A stretch of DNA of 11,437 bases. It comes from Saccharicrinis sp041595375 (lineage in GTDB: Bacteria > Bacteroidota > Bacteroidia > Bacteroidales > Marinilabiliaceae). Positions 1 through 6,687 of this stretch are shown here, piece by piece (positions within the stretch are counted from its first letter, which is position 1; the number at the start of each line of letters is the position of its first letter). The stretch is taken from assembly GCA_041595375.1 (NCBI GenBank), contig JBFHKL010000128.1, positions 1 through 11,437 of the forward strand. The letters are read 5' to 3'. The translations under genes and the position numbers were made by a program. A model generated the notes under the pieces. The model did no database searches. It saw only the letters and a program-made list of their open reading frames with translations, and was not told the origin of the DNA.

Positions 1-6
1 AGCATA

Positions 7-60
7 ATGATAAAAATAATGAACAATACATGGTGGTGGCATTGGCTTTTTCTTAATTAG
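7..60 (+). CDS. trpL: trp operon leader peptide (Trp-rich, attenuator)
   Basis: A short frame encodes MIKIMNNTWWWHWLFLN and stops with TAG at 58-60. Four of five consecutive codons (31-45) are Trp, the rarest amino acid, directly ahead of an intrinsic terminator and trpE. This is the classic design of a leader peptide whose translation senses charged tRNA-Trp. The start may be ATG 7 or ATG 19 (13 codons); both keep all Trp codons. Neither has a Shine-Dalgarno sequence, as is usual in Bacteroidota. A ribosome stalled at the Trp codons would cover RNA only to about position 60 and leave the antiterminator arm (63-83) free. A ribosome reaching the stop would cover the start of that arm. The peptide itself probably has no other function. 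The role is inferred from layout; the codons are seen directly. Confidence 0.88.
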   Translation: MIKIMNNTWWWHWLFLN

Positions 61-62
61 AG

Positions 63-117
63 GAGGTGAACGCTACGCTATTTCAAAATATGATAAAAAT
101 GGCTTGCCGATAACCTC
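63..117 (+). promoter_or_regulatory. predicted antiterminator of the trp attenuator
   Basis: Bases 71-83 (CGCTACGCTATTT) can pair with 97-109 (AAATGGCTTGCCG): 11 of 13 positions match, counting two G-U pairs. Outside a 3x3 internal loop (68-70/110-112), 63-67 (GAGGT) pairs with 113-117 (ACCTC). The combined stem of about 16 pairs uses the whole 5' arm and loop of the terminator and the first two bases of its 3' arm, so the two structures exclude each other. A weaker protector hairpin is possible between the Trp-codon repeat (32-38) and 76-82, but it relies on several G-U pairs. Pairing was worked out by eye, without energy calculation. Confidence 0.7.
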
Positions 118-146
118 GGTAAGCCATTTTTTTTTATTCTTTTTTT
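96..146 (+). terminator. intrinsic terminator of the trp attenuator
   Basis: The arms 96-110 and 116-130 form a 15-bp stem with one G-U pair (106/120) and a 5-nt loop (TAACC, 111-115). The GC-rich core is GGCTTGCCGA. A run of nine T (127-135) begins inside the stem, followed by a second T-rich stretch to 146. This is a strong Rho-independent terminator standing between the Trp-rich leader peptide and trpE, so it would stop transcription when tryptophan is plentiful. Confidence 0.92.
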
Positions 147-148
147 AA

Positions 149-1579
149 ATGTACTATAATACAATGAATTCTATAAATATCTCAAGCTCAGCAAAAAAAG
201 TACCTGCAAATGTTGCCGATATCATTACCCCAGTCAGTATATATTTAAAATTACGTGATTTGTATCCCAATACTATTTTACTTGAGGGTTCTGATTATCA
301 TGGAAACAATAACTCCCAATCATTTATTTGTTTTCAGTCCTTGGCAGAGTTTAGGGTAAGCAAAGGAGTGGTGGAGATAACACTGCCCGATGGAAGTATT
401 GTTAAGGGTAAAGAACCTGAGGAAGTGGATATTCCTGCACAGTTGGATGCTTTCATCAAACAATTTAATGTGATAGGTGCTGATGAATTTGTTAAGGTTA
501 ATGGTTTGGTTGGCTATGCATCCTATGATGCTGTGCAACATTTCGAATCCATTAAGTTTAGCAATAAGGTGGATCAGGAATATGAGATACCTGAGGTAAG
601 ATATAATTACTACAAATATATACTGGCTTTTAACCATTTTTCTAATCAGCTTAGTCTAATCGAAAATGTACCCGAAGGACAAGAGAGTGAATTGGATGCG
701 ATACTTGATCTGTTGCACGACCGTACGGTTCCAAAGTTTAGCTTTCAACCTGAAAGTGATGAAACATCAAATGTTACCGATCAGGAGTATTTAGAGATGG
801 TAAAAAAAGGAAAAGAACATTGTTTTAAGGGAGATGTCTTCCAAATTGTGTTGTCGCGTCAGTTCAAACGTAAATATAAGGGTGATGAGTTTAACGTATA
901 TAGGGCATTAAGAAATATCAATCCTTCCCCTTATCTTTTCTTTTTTGATTATGGAGGCTATAAAATCCTGGGTTCTTCACCTGAGGCTCAACTGGTAATT
1001 GAGAATGGCGAAGCAACTATTAATCCTATTGCAGGCACCTTTAAACGTTCAGGCAATGATCTTAAAGATAAGGACTTGGCTGTTCAGTTAAGTAATGATC
1101 CCAAGGAAAGTGCAGAGCATGTGATGTTGGTTGATTTAGCCCGTAATGACCTGAGCCGTAATTGTGATCAGGTTAAGGTAAAAACATATAAAGAAGTGCA
1201 GTATTATTCGCATGTGTTACATTTGGTTTCGGATGTAAGAGGCCGGCTAAAGGAAAGTTCTAATACCTGCAGAATAATGGCCGATACCTTTCCCGCAGGA
1301 ACTTTATCCGGAGCACCTAAATTTAAGGCCATGGAACTAATTGATAAATACGAGAACCAAAATAGAGGTTATTATGGAGGGTGTATTGGTATGTTAGGAT
1401 TGGATGGTTCTTTTAATCAGGCAATTATGATTCGTTCATTCTTGTGTAAAAACAATACTCTTTATTATCAGGCTGGTGCCGGGGTGGTTTCAGAATCAGT
1501 GCCGGAGAGTGAGCTGGCGGAGGTAAACAATAAATTAGGTGCTTTGAAAAAGGCAATAGAGTTAGCAACTGAGTTTTAA
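149..1579 (+). CDS. trpE: anthranilate synthase component I
   Basis: TrpE makes anthranilate from chorismate, using ammonia delivered by TrpG, in the first committed step of tryptophan synthesis. The 476-residue length fits. Chorismate-binding signatures are intact: GSSPEAQLV (275-283), PIAGTFKRSG (293-302), the DPKESAEHVMLVDLARND block (317-334), HLVSDVRG (358-365), TFPAGTLSGAPKFKAMELI (380-398) and AGAGVVSESVPESELAEV (442-459). The N-terminal regulatory segment reads LLEGSDYHG (44-52); in well-studied TrpE proteins the fourth residue is Ser and helps bind the feedback inhibitor tryptophan, here it is Gly. ATG 149 lies 2 nt after the terminator T tract; the in-frame ATG 164 (MNSINISSS) leaves more room for a ribosome and may be the real start. 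The gene is first in the operon and controlled by the attenuator. Confidence 0.96.
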   Translation: MYYNTMNSINISSSAKKVPANVADIITPVSIYLKLRDLYPNTILLEGSDYHGNNNSQSFICFQSLAEFRVSKGVVEITLPDGSIVKGKEPEEVDIPAQLDAFIKQFNVIGADEFVKVNGLVGYASYDAVQHFESIKFSNKVDQEYEIPEVRYNYYKYILAFNHFSNQLSLIENVPEGQESELDAILDLLHDRTVPKFSFQPESDETSNVTDQEYLEMVKKGKEHCFKGDVFQIVLSRQFKRKYKGDEFNVYRALRNINPSPYLFFFDYGGYKILGSSPEAQLVIENGEATINPIAGTFKRSGNDLKDKDLAVQLSNDPKESAEHVMLVDLARNDLSRNCDQVKVKTYKEVQYYSHVLHLVSDVRGRLKESSNTCRIMADTFPAGTLSGAPKFKAMELIDKYENQNRGYYGGCIGMLGLDGSFNQAIMIRSFLCKNNTLYYQAGAGVVSESVPESELAEVNNKLGALKKAIELATEF

Positions 1580-1642
1580 AGACGGGTATTGTAATGGTGG
1601 AGTTTGCTAGTTGCGATGTTCTTGGAAAGAAAAAATAAACTT

Positions 1643-2218
1643 ATGAAAAAAATATTAGTTTTCGATAATTACGATTCATTTACCTATAATCTGGTGCATT
1701 ATATTGAGGAGATCGTAGGTTATAGTGTCGATGTATACCGGAATGACCAGATTGCATTGGATGAAATAGAGAAGTATGATAAAATATTATTGTCACCGGG
1801 TCCTGGTGTGCCGTGCGATGCAGGTGTTTTGATTCCCTTGATACAGCGATATGGTGCCTCTAAAAGTATTTTAGGGGTATGTTTAGGTCATCAGGCTATA
1901 GCAGAGGCTTTTGGTGGTTCTATCTCCAATTTACCTAAAGTATATCATGGGGTGGCTACGCCTATTACCATCGTTGATGATGCAGAATATCTCTTTGATG
2001 GAATTCCAAAAGAGATTCGCGTGGGCCGCTATCATTCATGGGTGGTAAATGATCAGGACTTGCCAGCTTGTTTTACAGTAACATCACGTGATGAGGAAGG
2101 AAAAATTATGGGCCTTCATCATAATGAGTTTGATGTTCGGGGGGTTCAGTTTCATCCGGAATCTATCCTCACAGAACAAGGAAAGAAAATGATGGAAAAC
2201 TGGTTGAAAGATGAATAA
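1643..2218 (+). CDS. trpG: anthranilate synthase component II (glutamine amidotransferase)
   Basis: TrpG hydrolyses glutamine and channels ammonia to TrpE. It is a class I glutamine amidotransferase of 191 residues with the start chosen here. The triad is complete: Cys80 in GVCLGHQAIAEAFGG, His171 and Glu173 in GVQFHPES. The oxyanion region SPGPG (51-55) and the N-terminal FDNYDSFTYNL are typical of TrpG/PabA. The frame is open further upstream to ATG 1604 and ATG 1616, but family members begin at the MKKILVFDNYDSF segment, so ATG 1643 is preferred. There is no trpD fusion. A PabA role as well (folate synthesis) is possible, since some bacteria share one subunit, but the position right after trpE makes TrpG the main job. 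Confidence 0.95.
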   Translation: MKKILVFDNYDSFTYNLVHYIEEIVGYSVDVYRNDQIALDEIEKYDKILLSPGPGVPCDAGVLIPLIQRYGASKSILGVCLGHQAIAEAFGGSISNLPKVYHGVATPITIVDDAEYLFDGIPKEIRVGRYHSWVVNDQDLPACFTVTSRDEEGKIMGLHHNEFDVRGVQFHPESILTEQGKKMMENWLKDE

Positions 2219-2283
2219 ATATTAGGCATAATTATACTATTAAATCTCTTGTGTCTTGATACCTGGATACTAAAAAGAACATA

Positions 2284-3279
2284 ATGATTAAAGAAACACT
2301 CAAAAAGCTATTGGAACATAAGCAACTAACACGTTCCGAAGCCAAGGAAATATTGATTAATATAGCTGCTGAAAAATATAATGCTTCGCATGTTGTTGCC
2401 TTTTTAACGGTATATATGATGCGTCCTGTAAGTGTAGAAGAGTTGTCGGGATTCAGGGATGCGCTGTTGGCGCTTTGTCGTAGGATTGACCTGAGCGAAT
2501 TTAATGCTATAGATATTGTAGGAACAGGGGGGGATGGTAAAAATACCTTTAATATATCAACACTATCGGCTTTTGTAGTAGCCGGGGCTGGTTATAAAGT
2601 TACCAAGCATGGTAATTATGGTGTTTCGTCATCGTGTGGTTCCTCTAACGTAATGGAGTATCTGGGTTATTCATTTACCAATAATGAAGATGTTTTAAAG
2701 AAACAAGTAAACCAGGCGGGTATTTGTTTCTTACATGCGCCATTGTTTCATCCTGCCATGAAAGCAGTGGCTCCTTATCGAAAGGAGTTGGGGATGAAAA
2801 CATTTTTTAATATGCTTGGTCCACTGGTCAATCCATCTTTTCCTAAAAACCAGTTATTGGGTGTTTATAGTCTGGAAGTGTTACGATTGTATCAGTATTT
2901 ATATCAGGATACCAATAAAAATTATTCTATCATACATAGTTTAGATGGATATGATGAAATATCTTTGACCAGTGATTTTAAGGTAATCACCAATCAGGGA
3001 GAGCAGCTGGTTTCACCTGAGGAACTTGGATTTTCACGTATCCGTCAGGAAGATATTTTTGGAGGAGATACCGTTGCCGAAGCAGCTAAAATATTTAGTG
3101 ATATATTAAATGGAGCGGGAACCAAGGCACAAAATGATGCCATATTGGCCAATGCAGCTTATGCTATTCAATGTATGGATGCTGGCGAATCATTAGATGA
3201 GTGTATTGGGAAAGCCAAAGATTCCTTATTAGGAGGAAAAGCTAAACAGGTACTTAAAACTTTACTTGAGATAAAATAG
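2284..3279 (+). CDS. trpD: anthranilate phosphoribosyltransferase
   Basis: TrpD joins anthranilate to PRPP to give phosphoribosyl-anthranilate. The 331-residue protein has an N-terminal helical domain (about 1-70) and the PRPP-binding GTGGDGKNTFNIST segment (80-93). KHGN follows at 108-111, then the anthranilate-site region APYRKELGMKTFFNMLGPL (163-181) and the metal-binding Asp-Glu pair in DGYDEISL (221-228). All expected sites are present. The segment after KHGN reads YGVSSSCGSSNVMEYLG rather than the RAVSSxSGSADVLEALG seen in many Proteobacteria; this is probably a lineage trait. It follows trpG after 65 nt in which I see no clear element, and is expected to be co-transcribed. Confidence 0.96.
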   Translation: MIKETLKKLLEHKQLTRSEAKEILINIAAEKYNASHVVAFLTVYMMRPVSVEELSGFRDALLALCRRIDLSEFNAIDIVGTGGDGKNTFNISTLSAFVVAGAGYKVTKHGNYGVSSSCGSSNVMEYLGYSFTNNEDVLKKQVNQAGICFLHAPLFHPAMKAVAPYRKELGMKTFFNMLGPLVNPSFPKNQLLGVYSLEVLRLYQYLYQDTNKNYSIIHSLDGYDEISLTSDFKVITNQGEQLVSPEELGFSRIRQEDIFGGDTVAEAAKIFSDILNGAGTKAQNDAILANAAYAIQCMDAGESLDECIGKAKDSLLGGKAKQVLKTLLEIK

Positions 3280-3355
3280 TACGGCATCAGGATCATCTCT
3301 TATGACAAATAATATGGTCTGGTGTTGTTGTGTTTTGTCTTTATACCAATTGAAA

Positions 3356-4141
3356 ATGAATATATTAGATAGAATTGTAGCTCAAAAAACTATTGAGGTG
3401 GCTCAACAAAAAGAATTTGTTACGCTTGATAAGTTAAAAACATACGGGGCATACAAAAAAGAGGTTCCATCATTAAAGGCATATTTGTCAGATGGAAAAC
3501 ATAATGGGATTATAGCTGAGTACAAAAGGATGTCTCCCTCCAAGGGCGTGATAAATAGTATTTCAACAGTGGAAGATGTTGTATCTTTATACGAAAAGGC
3601 AGGGGTTAGTGGTATTTCTGTTTTAACAGACTCAGAGTTTTTTGGTGGCAACAAAAGTGATCTGGTAGCAGCTCGTAAGGCAACAAATATACCTGTTTTG
3701 CGAAAAGACTTTATGGTCTCTTCATACCAGATTCATGAAGCAAAGGCCATTGGAGCCAGTGCTATTTTACTTATTGCCGCCATATTAAAATATGAGGAGG
3801 CTGAAGAGTTGTCGAAGCTGGCTAAGGATTTAGGTTTGGATATTTTAATGGAAGTGCATAGTAAGGAGGAGTTGGATATTGTAAATCCTTGGGTTGATGT
3901 TGTCGGAGTGAATAATCGTAACCTAAAGTCCTTTGAGGTAGATCTGCAGCAAAGTATTGATTTGGCTGCTCAAATGCCTCAGGATATGGTGAAGATCTCG
4001 GAGAGTGGAATCTATACTCCTGAGGATATATTTTTATTGAGAAAGCATGGTTTTCAGGGATTTTTAATTGGTGAAAATTTTATGCGCACCAAAAATCCTG
4101 GTGAGGCTTGCATTAAATTTTCATCAGAAATACGTAAATAG
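3356..4141 (+). CDS. trpC: indole-3-glycerol phosphate synthase
   Basis: TrpC closes the indole ring, turning CdRP into indole-3-glycerol phosphate, in a (beta-alpha)8 barrel. With the start at ATG 3356 (MNILDRIVAQK) the protein has 261 residues, the usual length for a monofunctional enzyme. Key parts are IIAEYKRMSPSKG (52-64, with Glu55 and Lys57), LTDSEFFGG (90-98), PVLRKDF (113-119, Lys117), LMEVHS (164-169, Glu166), GVNNRNL (184-190), ISESGIY (214-220) and the phosphate-binding GFLIGENFM (235-243). The frame stays open to ATG 3302, but the added 18 residues contain a Cys-Cys-Cys run and match nothing expected in the family. trpF starts 5 nt downstream, so the two are separate proteins rather than the fused TrpCF of enteric bacteria. 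Confidence 0.95.
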   Translation: MNILDRIVAQKTIEVAQQKEFVTLDKLKTYGAYKKEVPSLKAYLSDGKHNGIIAEYKRMSPSKGVINSISTVEDVVSLYEKAGVSGISVLTDSEFFGGNKSDLVAARKATNIPVLRKDFMVSSYQIHEAKAIGASAILLIAAILKYEEAEELSKLAKDLGLDILMEVHSKEELDIVNPWVDVVGVNNRNLKSFEVDLQQSIDLAAQMPQDMVKISESGIYTPEDIFLLRKHGFQGFLIGENFMRTKNPGEACIKFSSEIRK

Positions 4142-4146
4142 TAAAA

Positions 4147-4785
4147 ATGCAGGGTGTACCGAAAATAAAGGTTTGTGGCATGCGGAATCGTCAGAATATT
4201 GACGATATAGCAGCGTTAAAACCGGATTACATGGGGTTTATATTTTACCCCAAGTCTCCCCGGTATATCGGCGAATGCTATTCTGCCGAGAATATAAATC
4301 ACCTGTCAGCAAGCATTAAAAAAACAGGCGTCTTTGTAAATGCTTCTGAGCAGGAAATATATAAGGCGGTAAGTCATTTTGAGTTAAACGCTGTGCAGCT
4401 TCATGGGAATGAGTCGTACGAGTTATGTTTGTTGGTGAAACAAATGGGTGTAGAGGTGATAAAAGCTTTTCAGGTAGATGAAAACTTTGATTTCTCGGAG
4501 TTGAAACCTTATACAGAGGTGTGCGATTACTATTTGTTTGATACCAAAACAAAGGCTTTTGGTGGTAGTGGACATAAGTTTGACTGGTCTATTTTAAATA
4601 ATTACGATAATAATAAACCTATTTTTCTAAGTGGGGGGATTACGCAGGATGATGTAAAAGATATTATGGCTTTGCAGCATATTCATGTACATGCCGTAGA
4701 TATAAACAGTAGGTTTGAAACAGCTCCTGCCTTTAAAGATGTTGTGAAAGTAGCAAAGTTTATTCAGGAGATTAAAAAATATTAG
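4147..4785 (+). CDS. trpF: phosphoribosylanthranilate isomerase
   Basis: TrpF carries out the Amadori rearrangement of phosphoribosyl-anthranilate to CdRP, the step before TrpC. The 212-residue (beta-alpha)8 barrel starts with KIKVCGMRN, where Cys10 is the general base, and has the general acid Asp132 in LFDTKTKAFGGSG (130-142). Other family marks are MGFIFYPKSPRYI (29-41), GVFVNAS (61-67), VQLHGNE (83-89) and the phosphate-binding FLSGGIT (160-166) and AVDINSRFE (183-191). It is packed between trpC (5 nt upstream) and trpB (2 nt downstream). A separate HisA is encoded in the same window, so no dual-function PriA enzyme is needed. Confidence 0.95.
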   Translation: MQGVPKIKVCGMRNRQNIDDIAALKPDYMGFIFYPKSPRYIGECYSAENINHLSASIKKTGVFVNASEQEIYKAVSHFELNAVQLHGNESYELCLLVKQMGVEVIKAFQVDENFDFSELKPYTEVCDYYLFDTKTKAFGGSGHKFDWSILNNYDNNKPIFLSGGITQDDVKDIMALQHIHVHAVDINSRFETAPAFKDVVKVAKFIQEIKKY

Positions 4786-4787
4786 CA

Positions 4788-5975
4788 ATGAGCTCAAAGT
4801 ATAATGCAGATGAGAAGGGAATGTATGGTCGTTTTGGAGGGGCCTGGATTCCGGAGATGTTACAACCGAATATCGATAACCTAAAAAAGGTGTATCTCGA
4901 TATTATTAATACCGATAAATTTCAGAAGGAGTATATTCAACTGCTGAAAGATTATGTGGGCCGTCCATCTCCGCTTTATTATGCCAAAAGAATGTCGGAG
5001 AAGTATGGAGCCCATATTTATCTGAAAAGAGAAGACCTTAATCATACCGGTGCTCATAAAATAAACAATACGCTGGGGCAGATATTGTTGGCTAAGGAAA
5101 TGGGTAAAAAACGCATCATCGCAGAAACAGGTGCAGGACAGCATGGTGTGGCTACGGCTACCGTTTGTGCTTTAATGGACTTGGAATGTGTGGTTTATAT
5201 GGGTGCTCTGGATATTGTGCGTCAGGCACCTAATGTGGCTCGCATGAAAATGCTTGGGGCAACAGTAGTGGCTGCTGAATCAGGAAATAAAACCTTAAAG
5301 GATGCAACTAATGAGGCATTAAGAGATTGGATTTGTAACCCTGAAGATACTTTTTATATTATTGGCTCAGTAGTAGGACCGCATCCTTATCCTGATATGG
5401 TGGCACGTTTCCAAAGTGTTATTAGTAAGGAGATAAAAGAGCAACTCAAGGAAAAAATAGGAAGTGAATATCCTGATTATGTGGTTGCTTGTGTGGGAGG
5501 TGGCAGTAATGCATCTGGTAGTTTTTATCATTTTTTGGATGATGAGCAGGTTAAACTGGTTGCTGTAGAGGCTTCCGGATTAGGAATAAATTCAGGAGAA
5601 ACAGCGGCTACAATAGCCTTGGGTGATGTAGGAATTATACATGGAAGTAAAACCTTTTTAATGCAGGATGATGACGGGCAGATTGTGGAACCCTACTCTA
5701 TTTCTGCAGGACTGGATTACCCAGGAATAGGCCCTCAACATGCTCATCTAAAGGATACAAACAGAGCTATTTTCTTGGATGCTACCGATCAGGAAGCACT
5801 TGATTTTGTGTGGGAGCTTACTCGGATGGAAGGTATTATCCCAGCTTTGGAATCGGCACATGCCTTTGTAGCATTGAAAAAACTTAAGCTGAAAAAGGAA
5901 GATGTGGTAGTGATCACTCTGTCTGGTAGAGGAGATAAGGATATGAGTACTTATATGGAGCGATTTAAATTATAG
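4788..5975 (+). CDS. trpB: tryptophan synthase beta chain
   Basis: TrpB condenses indole with serine to tryptophan, using pyridoxal phosphate. The 395-residue length is that of the classical TrpB1 type, which works in an alpha2-beta2 complex with TrpA. The PLP lysine is Lys91 in NHTGAHKINNT; the catalytic Glu113 is in AETGAGQHGVATA; the phosphate-binding loop is GGGSNA (237-242); Ser379 in LSGRGDKD contacts the PLP ring nitrogen. The N terminus GRFGGAWIPEML (14-25) is typical. It begins 2 nt after trpF, implying tight co-expression. Unusually, trpA does not follow directly: an exporter gene begins 9 nt downstream. Confidence 0.97.
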   Translation: MSSKYNADEKGMYGRFGGAWIPEMLQPNIDNLKKVYLDIINTDKFQKEYIQLLKDYVGRPSPLYYAKRMSEKYGAHIYLKREDLNHTGAHKINNTLGQILLAKEMGKKRIIAETGAGQHGVATATVCALMDLECVVYMGALDIVRQAPNVARMKMLGATVVAAESGNKTLKDATNEALRDWICNPEDTFYIIGSVVGPHPYPDMVARFQSVISKEIKEQLKEKIGSEYPDYVVACVGGGSNASGSFYHFLDDEQVKLVAVEASGLGINSGETAATIALGDVGIIHGSKTFLMQDDDGQIVEPYSISAGLDYPGIGPQHAHLKDTNRAIFLDATDQEALDFVWELTRMEGIIPALESAHAFVALKKLKLKKEDVVVITLSGRGDKDMSTYMERFKL

Positions 5976-5984
5976 TTTTTACAT

Positions 5985-6611
5985 ATGGAAGTAGAACTTT
6001 TGTTGTCTTTTTTGGGTGCTGCCATCTTGCTTACAGTGATGCCTGGTCCGGATAATATTTTTGTATTAACCGAAAGTATTACCAAAGGACATAGAAATGG
6101 GGTGGCTGTTTCTGTAGGGCTGTGTTGTGGAATATTAATTCACACCTTGGCTGCTGCCACAGGTGTTTCCATAATCATCCAAAAGTCGGCAATGGCTTTT
6201 TCTATTTTAAAATATTTGGGAGCTGCCTATTTATTTTATCTGGCCTGGCAGGCTTACAGGGAGAAAACACCTAAAGTAGATTTACAGCTTAAACCAAGCG
6301 AAGAAAAAAGTGTTTTTCAATTGGTGCGAAAAGGTTTATTGATGAACGTGTTAAATCCAAAGGTGTCCCTGTTTTTTATAGCCTTGCTCCCTCAGTTTGT
6401 CAGTGATAATGGGTTTTCTGTTGCCTGGCAAATGATCCTTTTAGGAGCCATTTTTATGGTACAGGCTTTAATAATTTTTAGTCTGATCTCGATGTTATCT
6501 GGCAGATTATCAGATTATTTAAATAAGCCTCGTTTTTGGAGTGTGACTAATAAAAGCAAGGTAGTAGTGCTGTCAGTGTTGGGATTAACTCTGGCATTGG
6601 CCAGAAAGTAA
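5985..6611 (+). CDS. LysE/RhtB-family amino-acid exporter
   Basis: This 208-residue inner-membrane protein belongs to the LysE/RhtB superfamily of amino-acid efflux proteins. The signature TVMPGPDNIFV lies in the first membrane segment (17-27). It is followed by GLCCGILIHTLAAATGVS (45-62), LKYLGAAYLFYLAWQAYR (75-92) and the conserved FQLVRKGLLMNVLNPKV region (111-127). Six hydrophobic segments can be seen (about 4-27, 38-62, 68-90, 118-138, 147-170, 190-206), with a charged loop at 91-112. It sits 9 nt after trpB and before trpA, so it is probably transcribed with the trp genes. That hints at export of tryptophan, a precursor or an analogue, but the family's substrates cannot be read from sequence. 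No close match to a named member is claimed. Confidence 0.9.
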   Translation: MEVELLLSFLGAAILLTVMPGPDNIFVLTESITKGHRNGVAVSVGLCCGILIHTLAAATGVSIIIQKSAMAFSILKYLGAAYLFYLAWQAYREKTPKVDLQLKPSEEKSVFQLVRKGLLMNVLNPKVSLFFIALLPQFVSDNGFSVAWQMILLGAIFMVQALIIFSLISMLSGRLSDYLNKPRFWSVTNKSKVVVLSVLGLTLALARK

Positions 6612-6642
6612 GAGCTTAGTTGAAATGATTAAGAATAAAGAA

Positions 6643-6663
6643 ACAGAGAATTCAAGTCTCTGT
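6643..6663 (+). promoter_or_regulatory. small hairpin in the exporter-trpA gap
   Basis: ACAGAGA (6643-6649) and TCTCTGT (6657-6663) are perfect inverted repeats around a 7-nt loop. No T tract follows, so it is not a standard terminator. It ends 24 nt before the trpA start in an otherwise A/T-rich 76-nt gap and might affect mRNA stability or trpA translation. Chance is possible. Confidence 0.35.
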
Positions 6664-6687
6664 ATGCATTGTATAAAATTATAGAGA

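Noticed and set aside
61..113. AGGAGGT as a ribosome-binding site for a mini-ORF at 90-113 (MIKMACR)
   Set aside because: The spacing of 22 nt is too long, the frame is only 7 codons inside the terminator, and the motif is better explained by antiterminator pairing.
1604..1642. N-terminal extension of TrpG from ATG 1604
   Set aside because: The family begins at the MKKILVFDNYDSF segment; the 13 extra residues match nothing and the frame is open by chance.
3302..3355. N-terminal extension of TrpC from ATG 3302, with a Cys-Cys-Cys run
   Set aside because: Monofunctional TrpC begins near MNILDRIVAQK; the extension resembles untranslated spacer and is not a recognisable metal or leader motif.
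6625..6684. 19-codon ORF ending 3 nt before trpA
   Set aside because: It spans the hairpin, lacks any biased codon run and is within the length expected by chance.
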